Assembly: GCF_000237925.1 (NCBI RefSeq)
Contig: NC_031495.1
Coordinates: 61,238,939-61,302,938 of the forward strand
Length of the DNA stretch: 64,000 nucleotides
DNA from: Schistosoma mansoni
Taxonomy: Eukaryota > Platyhelminthes > Trematoda > Strigeidida > Schistosomatidae
Direction of reading: 5' to 3'
The notes under the pieces: model-generated
Told to the model about the DNA's origin: nothing
The model's database searches: none
Seen by the model: the letters and a program-made list of their open reading frames with translations, nothing else
In this document: one piece after another, positions 1 to 9,985 of the stretch
How positions within the stretch are numbered: position 1 is the stretch's first letter
Layout of the letters: each line of letters begins with the position of its first letter
Made by a program: the position numbers and the translations under genes

Positions 1-316
1 AACTACATTTCATACTTCTTCTGAGATTCACAGATTTTAATTATGCACATGTTTCTTACCGATCTGTAGCGTTCCATTGTACTCGCTGTGCCATGGCCGA
101 TGACTACATTATAACATTTCTTCTTTTGTCTTAGTAAACGTTGAATATCCGAGCCCATCCAGAGATGGCCGTGTTTCTTCTACTTTGATACTGTCCATAG
201 CATGTATGGTTGAGTTACTGGATTGTATAACTACCTGGAATGAGTTCATGCCTCTCTTACTGATGCCGTTTAATCAATTTTCCAGTTTTCGGCCGATGCT
301 GCAGAGTTGATAGTTT

Positions 317-660
317 CTATACGTTGAAACGAGCCGGCGCAATTGTTTGACAAGCCATCTCAGCCATGAATTTGAATAATATGACTGCATGGCCACTTAT
401 CTCTAGTGATGGGAGGAAAGTCATCCGACCGACGTCATCGCCGTATGTGAAGCCTAAACTCAAAAAAGAAGAGGAGTTTCTTAAATCATATCTGGTTGGA
501 TTTCTAATATGATGGAATAAAGCGAGTGCAATTGAGGTTTCTAACACTTTGCAATCAATTTGAAAATCCTTAAGGACGAGGTTACCCTCACCGTTTCGGT
601 TGCACTCGTTTATTTCCACTTCTGCAGCTCGTCTCAGCTAGGCTGAGATTCTCACGGACG
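317..660 (-). mobile_element. LINE endonuclease C-terminal fragment (Jockey/CR1 type)
   Basis: An uninterrupted 100-codon frame (619 to 317, minus strand) resembles the C-terminal part of the AP-like endonuclease of Jockey/CR1 LINEs. It has a threonine-arginine segment followed by a degenerate 'LDLVFT'-type stretch, and then the motif 'SLEISGHAVI', which corresponds to the family's 'PLGNSDHAVI' active-site region, with the catalytic-region Asp replaced by Gly. It lies head to head with a reverse-transcriptase fragment on the other strand (821-1840). The two may be halves of one rearranged element. It is not a host gene. Confidence 0.55.
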
Positions 661-721
661 TATATTCCGGATCCAATCAGCTTACGCGAGTTACCTAGAA
701 TTAGGTTCCTTTCTTCAACCG

Positions 722-819
722 TGTCCAGTGCTTCTAGGTTTTCCATGGTGGTCTAGCTTCAATCGACTCATGACCTTAACCATATAAATTTGCTAAAATC
801 TCTACAAAACTCCCTTGTG
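722..819 (+). mobile_element. SINE-beta 3' tail fragment
   Basis: About 100 bp match the 3' third of SINE-beta: the stem I 3' strand and 'GTGCTTC' segment after the ribozyme cleavage site, the 'GGTCTAGCTTCAAT' block and the terminal 'CCCTTGTGAT'. The tRNA-like half and hammerhead core are absent. It separates the LINE endonuclease fragment from the LINE reverse-transcriptase fragment. Confidence 0.65.
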
Positions 820-820
820 A

Positions 821-1840
821 TAATTCTCATAGGTAAATTCGCATCTCATGGGGTCTCAAACACTTTGCTTGCTTGGTTTGATTCCTTCCTCAGCAACCGA
901 CATCAAATAGTTAACATTAACTCCTCATTGTCGAACGCTGTCCCTGTTAGAAGTGGTGTAATACAAGGTAGTGTCTTAGGCACCTTGCTCTTTTGAGTTT
1001 TTATCAGCGATATTTGTGAGTGCTTTTGTGCTGGTAGGCCCCTTTTGAACGCAGATGATCTTAAAGTAGAGTATTCATTTTCTCCTTATGTGCTGAACAA
1101 TATTCAAAATTGCATCAGCATGGAGCTTAACTAGGTGGCACAGTGGTGCTCAAAATGGCAGCTGGGGCTTAATACAGCTAAATGTGGATGGATATGCTTC
1201 GGTGATACATCATTCAATTTAGATCTTACCATGAATGGTGAAGTGTTATCTAAGTCACATACAGTAGTAGACTTAGGTACTCCTACGACCTGTCGTTTAC
1301 AGAACAGATATTGAAACAAACTTCCAAGTCTCAACGTCTTATAGGTTACATGACACGAAACCTTTTTTAACATTGAAGTTTGTGTTCGACCACTCCTTGA
1401 ATACTGAACGTGTATTCTTGGTAGTTAGGACATACGGGATAAATTAAGGCTAGAATCAGTACAGAGACTATTTGCACTTCGTATTCTTTGAACTGATTGT
1501 GCCTTGACTTACAATTTTAGATGTGATAAACTTGGGCTCGACCCCTTATGGGAGAGGAGACTCAGGCTAGATCTTATCTCTTACTTCAAAATACATAATA
1601 AATTATCCTTTACATCCAACCAAGCAATTCAATGTGCAGAACTTCTCATTACAACACACGTAACTGCTTGTCACCAGCGAAACAAACATATTCTAAATCA
1701 TCTCTCTATATGAACTACTTTACCTGTAAAATTTCTAGACTGGAATAATCTTCCACAATCTATCCGTACGATAAAATCTACCTCATTGTTTGTTCGCTGC
1801 ATTGATGTATACTGCTCCTCGTAAAATGCATTAAATGTTC
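821..1840 (+). mobile_element. Decayed LINE reverse transcriptase, C-terminal half
   Basis: Conceptual translation over several frames gives a Jockey/CR1-type reverse transcriptase. Visible in order are 'KFASHGVSNTLLAWFDSFL', 'SGVIQGSVLGTLLF', a degraded catalytic motif ('LNADDL', the family's FADD), a 'DLG' motif, 'RPLLEY', a 'LGLDPLWERRLRLDL' segment and a C-terminal 'FLDWNNLP'-type motif. Stops and frameshifts are frequent (for example near 996, 1132 and 1309), so it is dead. The 5' end abuts a SINE tail. Confidence 0.75.
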
Positions 1841-2429
1841 TAGCGCTTGTAAGTGTATCTTACTCCACAAGTGAGATTATAGGAACTTTAAATGTTTAAC
1901 CACTTACCAGCTGTCACCGTACCTTAACACTGCCCCTAGCAACCTTAACTTATCTGAATAATATCTAACATAAACAGTGGTAAACCTGACCGACATATTT
2001 TGGGAGTCATTGCTTTGTTGTTCCGTGCTCTCTGTTTTCATCTTACTTTCTCTAGTTGTAGATAATGATCAATAATTCGTTTTTGCACAAGAAATAGCCT
2101 TAAAAGACACTGTTCATAGATCATCAGGTTATCCACTTAAGAATAAATTAAAAGTTCCCCGCTGATGCATTGAATTGTCGTGATACATGTCATAAATAAA
2201 CTACTTAACAATTATTGAACTAGCAAACTGAAAGCAATCTTATATCACATGTTTGTTCTCTACATCTAATGTTACTATTTATATCAAACTGATCATGCCT
2301 GTTAACTAGTGTGAATTCTGTAATTATTATTTTCAGAATATGTATATATATTACTTCTTAGTGCTCCATAAATCAATATCAGATCACCTCTTAATCTTAG
2401 GTATTACATGATAGGATGTTGTAAAGGTA
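1841..2429. other. Intergenic, AT-rich
   Basis: No coding signal, tRNA or recognised repeat is seen on either strand. Confidence 0.4.
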
Positions 2430-2780
2430 AATAAATCCCCGAAATCAGTGGCTGTGTGAGTCATCGACAATAGATGCTGACCACATAGGTTTTAATGAAC
2501 TCACTTAGCTGAAGGCGCTCGGTCACGCATCCGCACCAGATCACGAGTGGGTAAGCCGTGATTCACATCTCCTGCAACCACTAATCAACTTAGATTAGTC
2601 ACTAATCAATATATCGATATTGTATCAAACATATCTTAGAACCTCTTCGTTTCCGACTTTTGATTTCACTGAGTTGGTACGTTTCTATTATAAAAGGTGT
2701 TACTCGTTAAGGTGTTGTCAAACTCCGAATATTTGTGGCATCTCTAACGGCGAGTCCGACGTAATTTGGTACACCAAACA
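2430..2780 (+). repeat. Interspersed repeat C (unnamed)
   Basis: About 330 bp are clearly related to 57775-58110 (+). Shared blocks include 'TAGCTGAAGGCGCTCGGTCA', 'CGCACCAGATCACG', 'ATCTCCT' and 'AAGGTGTTGTCAAACT'. Reverse-strand relatives occur near 14740-14800, 15430-15640 and 24300-24570. No coding capacity is visible. Class is unknown. It may be a SINE or a non-autonomous element. Confidence 0.6.
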
Positions 2781-3892
2781 GCAAACTGTGAGTCTGTAGC
2801 TTTTCGGAACATTACATATCATATTTTTACTTAAATTTTTATAGATTATGATAATGTGTTCATACTTTTGGCTATTTTTTATCTCGTTCATTACTATACT
2901 ATATACTATACTAAATATTAATGTATTGAACTAATGATTTTATGTTAAAAAAACGAGGTCAATAGATTCATCTGCAGACCCATCATTTGGTATTCGTTTA
3001 GTTAGTCATATCAAGACCACAACTAAAGAATCAGAAGGAAAATAAGAAACACAAAAAGTGATAGCACAGTCAGATTAAATAAACCAAGAAAAGATAATAA
3101 TGTAAGGAATAAGGGAGTTAATACATAGCTCCGACTCAGTAAGTGTTAAAAATTTCTCCATGGTCTAAATAATCTATTGTTTAACGCATCTATAGCGTGT
3201 ATCCTACAAAGATGATCATCATAACTATTATATTGTAACATTTTATATCAGATAGTGAAACATCACCTGTTGATTTTCACTTATTACATGCCATTCATGT
3301 ATTTTTATTTCTTTATTTAAGGGTATGTTTATTGTTTAACATGATGACTACAATCTTCTTTATAATCATGACAATTACTGAACAACAGTGATCTCAAGTG
3401 TAAAGATCAGAAATGTGAAAATGAATAATATTACAATTGTTTTAGTCTATATAACTTGTTTGCTAAATATAAAACTGAACGGTAAACACCTGATGTTCTC
3501 TTTGCTATAGTTACCTGGTTTAATGAAACATTTCAGCATATATATAAATGAATGTGGACAACTTGTCACTCATACCTTAAGTTACTTACGCCTGTTACTC
3601 CCAATGGAGCATAGGCCGACTTATATACTTTAAGGAAAATATTAATTTAATCACACTATTGTTGTTCATTTAAATTTCTCAATCCATCATTTAATGTTAA
3701 AGAAATGACAGACATATTGAAATTCAATATTCATTTTGATGTTTATTTTAATCTTCTGTCTATCTTCCTTTTAAGTAAAGAAGAATAAATTGGTTGTATA
3801 TTTAAAACAATATTCTATCCAAATATATTTCCATATTGCTTAAACTAATTTTACAATAATAAAAACAGAGTATATAAATTAAATATCATTAT
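2781..3892. other. AT-rich intergenic DNA with a short RTE-tail remnant
   Basis: No gene is seen. At about 3585-3625 there is a minus-strand match to the extreme 3' tail of RTE elements ('CTTACGCCTGTTACT', 'GGAGCATAGGCCG'). The same tail occurs at 51946-51985. The rest is AT-rich without recognisable structure. Confidence 0.4.
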
Positions 3893-4310
3893 TAATCTCC
3901 CCTATTCATGATTCATTCACTTCGCATTCATCTCTCCTTATTACGTCTTACTCATTTCTCACACAATTTAGTCTTCCACTTGATCGAATTGTAATTGCAC
4001 TACCGTCATATCTCTCTCACGTTATCTGATCCATATTTATATTCTGATCATAGATCTTAAATCTTCACTTAACATATATACAGATTCAAGTCAACATTAC
4101 CACTTTTATTCTATTTGGTTTGACAATCCTAAATATACATGCATTAAACAATGTACTTTACCTTTAACCTGGCCATTTTTTTTCGGATTATTAATTTGAA
4201 TATATATGAATTGTAGAACCTAAAGAGAGAATTCATTGAATAGAATATTCTTCGTTCAAATATTAGTCTTTTAATATAACGGGGATCTTTAAACGTCATA
4301 TATATCGTAC
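3893..4310 (+). mobile_element. Penelope-like element terminus (3' end plus inverted 5' piece)
   Basis: 3893-4140 matches the 3' end of the Penelope-like element at 8.3-10 kb (compare 9645-9925; shared 'GATTCATTCACTTCGCATTC', 'TTAGTCTTCCACTTGAT'). About 4140-4310 is the reverse complement of the start of that element (8240-8365, around 'GGCCAGATTAAAGGTAAAGT'). A 3' end followed by an inverted 5' piece is also seen at 9900-9985. It fits the complex terminal repeats known for Penelope-like elements. Confidence 0.6.
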
Positions 4311-4543
4311 AGTGTAACTGCATTAACAGCAATAAATATCTAATTGAGATTTTTCTAATATTCAAAGATGTTTTTTCTTTATGCCAAAAGTTCTAACCTA
4401 CATATTAGTCATACAATAGGAAGAATGATATATTTGTAAAATCTCAACGAAGTGAACTTGAAGTAAATCCAACCTTTCGTCTGACAATCTGATCCAAGCT
4501 TTTTCAAAGAAAGTTCTTATATACATATTAATCTATTTATATA

Positions 4544-5136
4544 ATGTTACTATTTATTATCATTTTTATTTATTCTATAAACTATTTCATTTTATATACA
4601 AATGAATCATTTATTATTATTGATGATGGTATATTACGTAATTTTTGTCAAGCTAATGATGTCTGTAATCAATTGAATACAATTCATGAAAAATATTTTT
4701 TAATGGGTTTAAATTATCCACAATTGTTACCAGGTAAAAATTATACAAATAAAATATTTTGGACAAGTATTGTGTATTTATTACCGGAAATAATTAAAAC
4801 ATCAAATACTAAAATGATATTACGTGATGCCAACCCTAACCCTAACAGTAATAATAATAATAATACAACTATAATAGTAGATAAACAATCCTTAGTCAGT
4901 CCATCTGGTATTTTACATTTTACAAATACAATTAAATTACAATCCAACTTATTAACAATCAAAAAAAATTATTCTATTGTATGTGAATTATCATTAAAAG
5001 GTATACAAATGATGACAAGATTTAAATATCAATCATTTACAAAATTATTCAATTTTAATTATTTAAATAACAATCCAAAATTTGATTCTTGTTATAATCA
5101 AATTCGAGCGGCTAGTTTAAATGAATGTTTATACAA
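4544..5136 (+). CDS. Secreted PAN/apple-like protein, exon 1 of 2
   Basis: This is the first exon of a two-exon gene (4544-5136 joined to 7103-7250; 246 residues). It opens with ATG and a strongly hydrophobic stretch (about residues 1-18), which is a signal peptide or signal anchor. The ectodomain has candidate N-glycosylation sites (NYT, NTT, NYS) and an Asn-rich low-complexity tract near residues 96-110, encoded partly by CCCTAA-like repeats. Near the end, a Ser-Leu-Asn-Glu-Cys segment begins a cysteine pattern that continues in exon 2. The exon ends at a good donor (AA|GTAAAT); without splicing a stop follows one codon later. The family is not recognised beyond the PAN-like C-terminus. Expression is not shown by sequence alone. 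Confidence 0.6.
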
Positions 5137-5251
5137 GTAAATTTTAATTATTATTATTATTAATATATAAAATGAATTGAAGGAGATTGTTTCACTTTAT
5201 AATAATTATTATCCTTATATTTTTTCAACAGATAAATAGTATGTTTTAATA

Positions 5252-5495
5252 GTTGAAATCATGAGTCAATTGAAGCTAGACAACTAAACAACCTATGGAA
5301 AACCTGGAAGTACTATCGGTTAAGTGCTCTGGAGCGAGACTGGTAGGTCCTGGGTTCAAATCTCGCGAGTTGCAGGATCGTGGATTCATTTTGCTGAGGA
5401 GTCCCATAGTAGGACGAAACGGCCGTCCAGTGCGTCCAGGTTTTCCATGGTGGTCTAGCTTCAATTGACTCATGATTTCAACAATGAGAATAAGT
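5252..5495 (+). mobile_element. SINE-beta with inverted 5' tail
   Basis: The copy lies in the intron of the PAN-like gene. 5252-5314 is the 3' tail in reverse orientation ('TGAGTCAATTGAAGCTAGAC', 'GAAAACCTGGAAGTACT'). It joins directly to a forward copy that starts inside the A-box region ('ATCGGTTAAGTGCTCTGG'), has a B box ('GGTTCAAATCT') near 5352-5363, and carries the hammerhead and the 3' region. No clear target-site duplication was found. Confidence 0.75.
5385..5445 (+). ncRNA. Hammerhead ribozyme, SINE-beta type
   Basis: Core CTGAGGA at 5394-5400, stem II GTCC/GGAC, GAAA at 5415-5418, palindromic stem III CGGCCG, cleavage triplet GTC. The stem I 5' strand (preceding 'ATTTTG') is diverged from the expected GCACTG, so stem I is weak. 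Confidence 0.6.
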
Positions 5496-6112
5496 ATAAT
5501 CAAGAGTTTGAAAATCTCCCAATTTTTTTAAAATCCACCTTGCTAATAAGCGTGAATCAACAGATAACAACAATCAATAGTGACCTTATAGTAGTCTTTG
5601 AAAATGTAACACCATTCAAACAGTTGTATAACTACAAATGAATTACTACGCTGAATATTTTGATCCTGGATGTATTATTCGATCATGTTTTTTGTTTGTT
5701 GTTTTTTGGTAATTTCCGTCAGCAGTAAGAATTCACATCAACTATTTGATCCACTTCATAACAATAAGATTTCCAGCTTCCATCAAACGTTTTTAATATT
5801 TAATCCATTGTGCTAATCAAAAGATACTGGGTATTGAAAGACTAATACTAGTCTTTTAATATGATGGGGATCTTTAAATGATATTGGGTATTGTTTATAT
5901 TCATAAATTACATACAATTGGGAACTTTTGAATGAATTTTGTATTTTGAAATTTGTGCGATATTATAGTAATTATTTATCAATAAATTAAACAGATTATA
6001 GATACGAATCTATATATATGCTTGGTTAGGGAAAATTAACATTTAATTGAATGTCCATTCAACTTTATTTGTGAGATTTTCATTTAAGTTTGTTTCTTAT
6101 TATACTACTTAA

Positions 6113-6165
6113 ACAATCCGGCTGACGAGTCCCAAATAGGACGAAACGCGCGTCCTGGATTCCAC
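6113..6165 (+). ncRNA. Hammerhead ribozyme, Sm-alpha type
   Basis: CTGACGA at 6122-6128, stem II GTCC/GGAC with loop CAAATA, GAAA at 6143-6146, cleavage after GTC at 6154. Although the SINE is 5'-truncated, the flanking AATCCGG can still pair with CTGGATT to rebuild stem I, with one G-U pair. Confidence 0.75.
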
Positions 6166-6314
6166 TGCTAACCACTATCCATCTTTGCTTACCATGCTTG
6201 TGAATTTAGGCTATATAGAGGCAATACGCACTGTATGCACATATGCCAATTAGAGACTGACCAGTTGCAGTCCTAAAAACATCAATGGGAAGATCCAAAC
6301 AAACAATACTAAGT
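6118..6314 (+). mobile_element. Sm-alpha-like SINE, 5'-truncated
   Basis: It begins just before the ribozyme core and runs through 'GGATTCCACTGCTAACC', 'ATCCATCTTTGCTTACC' and the long 3' tail ending in 'AATACTAAGT'. The tRNA-like promoter is missing. It lies in the intron of the PAN-like gene. Confidence 0.85.
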
Positions 6315-6623
6315 AAATTTCTACTTATAAATAGTTTATTTGCGTATTACAAAAAAACTTTATACTGTCTGAAGATAACCTACTATACAAACAAACAATA
6401 AATAAAGAGCTATAAAAATAAACTACATAGCACTGGATAGTTTTTACTCAAACGATATGATGCTGACATAGAGATCTGTAGACTGTGCACTTACTCTCAT
6501 ACAAAGCCATGGATACATACTGATAATACACTCTAATCTATGATGAAACATGTATTCCTTGCTCCATACTATATGAAACTGTGACAGAAATTATTGATTG
6601 AATAAAATAATTTACAAATTTTA

Positions 6624-7063
6624 TATAGTTGAGATCATGACTCAATTGAAGCTAGACCACCATGAAAAACCTGGAAGTATTGGACGGCCGTTTCGTCCTA
6701 TTTTGGGACTACTTAGAGGTGTTCAACCACGATCTCGCCTCGTGAGATTCGAACCCAAGACATATCAGTTTCGCGCGCGAGCGCTTAACCTCTAGACCAC
6801 TGAGCGAGCCGGCATCCAATGGATGGTGTTAATGTTTAACTTCAACCGATCCACGAAATTGAGCAACCATTCACCAATGTCTTCAGTGAGTTGATATCTC
6901 ACAACAGACCTGGTTGAACTCCTTTGGTTACTGCTTCTCACTAGAACTCCAGGAAATATCTCATGGAGCCAGTCACTAGTGAACATGTGATTATAGATCA
7001 GAAGGGGTTTTGTGAAGATTTTAGTAATTTTATATAGTCGAGATCATGAGTCAATTAAAGCTA
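6624..7063 (-). mobile_element. SINE-beta, head-to-tail dimer (full copy plus upstream tail)
   Basis: On the minus strand a 3' tail fragment (7063-6999, ending 'CCCCTTCTGAT') is followed directly by a longer copy (6985-6624) with leader, tRNA-like region and ribozyme remnant. Read on the plus strand, the B box appears as 'AGATTCGAACC' near 6746-6756. The hammerhead core has decayed (TAAGTA in place of TGAGGA), so it should be inactive. Confidence 0.75.
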
Positions 7064-7102
7064 TTATCATAAAATTTCTTTTTTTTACTTCTTTTTAAAA
7101 AG

Positions 7103-7250
7103 GTGTTCCATGACGGAAGAATGTCGAATGATTTATTATTCTAAAGAAAAACATGTCTGTGTTCAAATGTTGCATGTTTATGCTTTATTACCAACAATAT
7201 TTTCACGTTATTCAATTGCTTGGGAAAGTTATATCAAACAAATTGTTTAA
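7103..7250 (+). CDS. Secreted PAN/apple-like protein, exon 2 of 2
   Basis: The acceptor lies after a pyrimidine-rich stretch (TTTTTAAAAAG|GTGTTCC), and the exon restores the frame of exon 1 exactly (593 + 148 nt = 247 codons including TAA). Together the exons give Cys-Leu-Tyr-Lys-Cys, then a Cys six residues on, then an aromatic pair and a Cys-Val-Gln-Met. This resembles the helix-strand core of PAN/apple domains, in which 'C..KC....C..F.Y....C.L' is typical. The domain assignment is inference. The rest of the protein has no recognised match, and an extra upstream exon is not excluded. The 1.97 kb intron holds three SINE insertions. Confidence 0.6.
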
Positions 7251-7287
7251 TATTGTTTTATTTCACTTGATGTTGTTTACTTGTATC

Positions 7288-7575
7288 TTCCCATTGTTAG
7301 GACTAAACGCCCGTCCTGGATTCCACTGCTAGCCACTATCCATCTTTGTTCATAATGATTGTTTTATTTCATTTATAATTTATATCATATTTCATATTAC
7401 CGTACAAATTACATGTATTTTAATTAAGACAGTATATTTTTTAAATGTTACTTTGCTTATAAAGCTTGTGACTTCAGGCAATATCGAAGCAGTCCGCATA
7501 GGATGCACATATGCCAACAAGAGACTGATCAATTGCAGTCGAAAATAATAATGGGGAGATACAAGTAAACAACGA
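7288..7575 (+). mobile_element. Old Sm-alpha-like SINE, interrupted
   Basis: The ribozyme 3' half ('CGTCCTGGATTCCACTGC', 'CACTATCCATCTTTG') is at 7288-7355 and the 3' tail ('TGCACATATGCCAA', 'GAGACTGATCAATTGCAGTC') at 7460-7575. About 100 bp of unrelated AT-rich DNA separates them. GAAA is mutated to CTAA, so the ribozyme is dead. Confidence 0.7.
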
Positions 7576-7730
7576 GTGAATATAAATGATACCGTTTGTA
7601 AAATGATTTTTATTAATGTCAATAAAAAAGGGGTTAAATTACCAGTCAATAAATGCTTTATCAATGTTAACATACAGAATGTCAAAATCATGTTGCAACA
7701 ATTCAGATCTAGTTTGAATATGTATGTATG

Positions 7731-8031
7731 TGGCTATCAAAACTCAGTAGCTGAGCGGATAACGCGATGGCGTTTGAAGCGACAGGTACTGGGTTTGAGT
7801 CCCAGAGTGAACATCAACTCTGAGATGCAAGTACATCCAGCTGATGAGTCCCAAATAGGACGAAACGCGCGTCCTGGATTCCACTGCTAACCACTATCCA
7901 TCTTTGCTTACCATGCTTGTGAATTTAGGCTATATAGAGGCAATACGCACAGTATGCGCACATGCCAATTAGAGACTAATCAGTTGCAGTCCTAATCATC
8001 GATGGGAAGATTCAAACACACAATACTAAGT
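7731..8031 (+). mobile_element. Sm-alpha-like SINE, full-length monomer
   Basis: All modules are present in one orientation: tRNA-like head with A box ('GTAGCTGAGCGG') and B box ('GGTTTGAGTCC') at about 7731-7815, hammerhead at 7831-7885, 'CACTATCCATCTTTGCTTACC', and the long tail to 'AATACTAAG'. It is the best monomeric reference for this family in the window. Confidence 0.9.
7826..7886 (+). ncRNA. Hammerhead ribozyme, Sm-alpha type, intact core
   Basis: Stem I 5' strand TACATCCAG, CTGATGA at 7841-7847, stem II GTCC/GGAC with loop CAAATA, GAAA at 7862-7865, short GC-rich stem III, GTC then cleavage after 7873, and CTGGATT closing stem I. This matches the published schistosome Sm-alpha hammerhead as I remember it. 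The weak stem III suggests it is most active in dimeric or tandem form. Confidence 0.85.
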
Positions 8032-8299
8032 GCATATATATATGTTTGTTGTAAGACCTAAGGATCCCGATATTCACTTTATATTAAGTTAATAAATGTA
8101 TAATTTTGCTGAGTTTAAAAGAACTAGAACAATATATCTGTTTTGTATTCAACGGTTTCCCATTTGAAGCCAATATGTAACGAAAATTAACATGAAATCA
8201 AACTAGTGTTTACTATCAACCAACTAAACTTAAACATATATCTATCGAAAGACTAATATTTAAATGAAGAATGTTCTTCTCGATAAATTCTCTTCAGGT

Positions 8300-9985
8300 T
8301 TTACAATTACATAATGAAATTAATAATCCGAAAATATGGCCAGATTAAAGGTAAAGTACATCGTTAATGTCGTGCAAGAGTTATTACTCGACTGCACCAT
8401 GAAGGTGAGTTTCAAGTTCAACGGAGAAGTATATAGACAAACAGATGGCGCTACAATGGGTTCACCTCTAGGCCCTATACTGGCTGATATTTTTCTGGTC
8501 AAACTAGAAAATCGTCCACTGAAAAGGATTATTTAAAACTTCAAATTTTACTGTAGATATATAGATGACACGTTCATCCTCTGTAAAGATAATACATCAC
8601 AGAAACACGTTCTCTGGCAGTTTAACGAAGTGCATTCAGCCATTCAGTTTACATCTGAAGAAGAGAGTGATGGTCGAATAGCCTTTTTGGACGTTCTTTT
8701 AACTAAGAGAGCGGTTGGTTCGTTAAAGAGACACTTAAACAGAAAAAAATACTTGGACTGGGCAGTATACGCATTTCTTTAGCTTTGTACCTCTATAGTA
8801 CAAACGAAACTTGACCAAAACGCTTAGTAACCGAATACTCACTATATGTTCTGCGGATATAGTTGAAAATGAGCTAAACACCCTGCAAAATACTCTTAAG
8901 GAGAACGGTTACCCTAGAAAGTTTATAATTAAATATATGATCACGAAAGTGAAAATAGGCGAAATTCAAACGGTCAAGAAGAAATCCCTGTTCATGCGCC
9001 TACAATTCAGAGGGGATGTGACTAGTGAAATACTAACCCAGAGATTACGCAAGACAATACAAAAATCTTTCAACACCGGTGAACTATGTTTAGTGTTTTC
9101 TACGCGCCCAATGGTGACGTCGAGGCTAGAAAGATGAATTATCTAGAATGACCACCTCATTTTTTATTTATCAGTTCAACTGCTCATGTGGAGCAAGTTA
9201 TATTGGTCGAAGTTCTAGGAATTTACATTTTCGTGCTCGCAAACACCTCCCAGCGTGGCTAAGTAAAAGTCTGGTGAAGAAAGGGAACTCGATATTGACC
9301 CATTTAATGCAAACTGGTCGTAGTGCCAGTATAAACCAATCCTTTTCGATTATTTATAGGGTCAGTAACTTTTTGCCAAAGGTTTCCAGGCTTAAAGTCC
9401 TTCAAACGGCTGAGGTAGTAGCCATCCGGATGAAGAAACTGGAGCCATGCGCAAAGAAGAAATATCTCCAACCCCTACTCCTCCCTTGGTCAACCACAAG
9501 GTCAATTAATCAACAGTAATCTTAGCTATTGGATGACCTAATTTGACTATGTACTTACGACCTTTAGTAGTCAAATGTAATTGTCTCTCTTATCTTTATT
9601 CACAAATCTTTGTATATTATTATTATTATTATTATTGGTTAAACATCATTATTAATCTCTCCTAGACATGATTCATTCACTTCGCATTCATCTCTCCTTA
9701 TTACGTTTTACTAATTTTTCACACAATTTAGTCTTCCACTTGATTGAAATGTAATTGCACTATCATATCTCTCTCATCCTATCTGACCCACATTTATTCT
9801 GATCACGGGTCTTAAATTTTCACTTAACATATATGCAGATTCAGGTGTTGCCATTCTATATGAGTCAATATTAACATTAAATAATTTTATTCTATTTGGT
9901 TTGACAATCCTAAATTTACATGCTCTAAACGATGTACGTTGCCCTTAACGTGGCCGTTTTTTTCGGGTTATTAGTTCGAAAAGAA
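8300..9985 (+). mobile_element. Penelope-like element (RT + GIY-YIG), decayed
   Basis: The reverse transcriptase runs from about 8336. It shows '[15 protein letters not shown]', a stop at 8534, the catalytic YIDD at 8558-8569 and 'GRIAFLDVLLTKR'. A linker follows (about 8811-9137), and then the GIY-YIG endonuclease at 9148-9519, with 'CSCGASYIGRSSRNL' and a downstream Arg and His. RT plus GIY-YIG is diagnostic of Penelope-like elements. Stops and frame changes show it is inactive. The 3' part (9645-9925) is shared with 3893-4140, and 9925-9985 is an inverted copy of the element's start. The N-terminal RT region is missing. Confidence 0.85.
9618..9640. repeat. (ATT)n microsatellite
   Basis: A short run of ATT units lies between the Penelope endonuclease and its 3' terminal region. 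Confidence 0.9.

Noticed and set aside
4832-4846. Chromosome end (telomere)
   Set aside because: Only about 15 bases of CCCTAA-like sequence inside a coding frame, with normal DNA on both sides.
4741-4962. Minus-strand frame opposite the PAN-like gene
   Set aside because: A shadow frame of the Asn-rich exon 1. The plus strand has signal peptide, splice sites and cysteine pattern.
9618-9640. CRISPR-like or tandem-repeat array
   Set aside because: A simple trinucleotide microsatellite only. No repeat-spacer structure occurs anywhere in the window.
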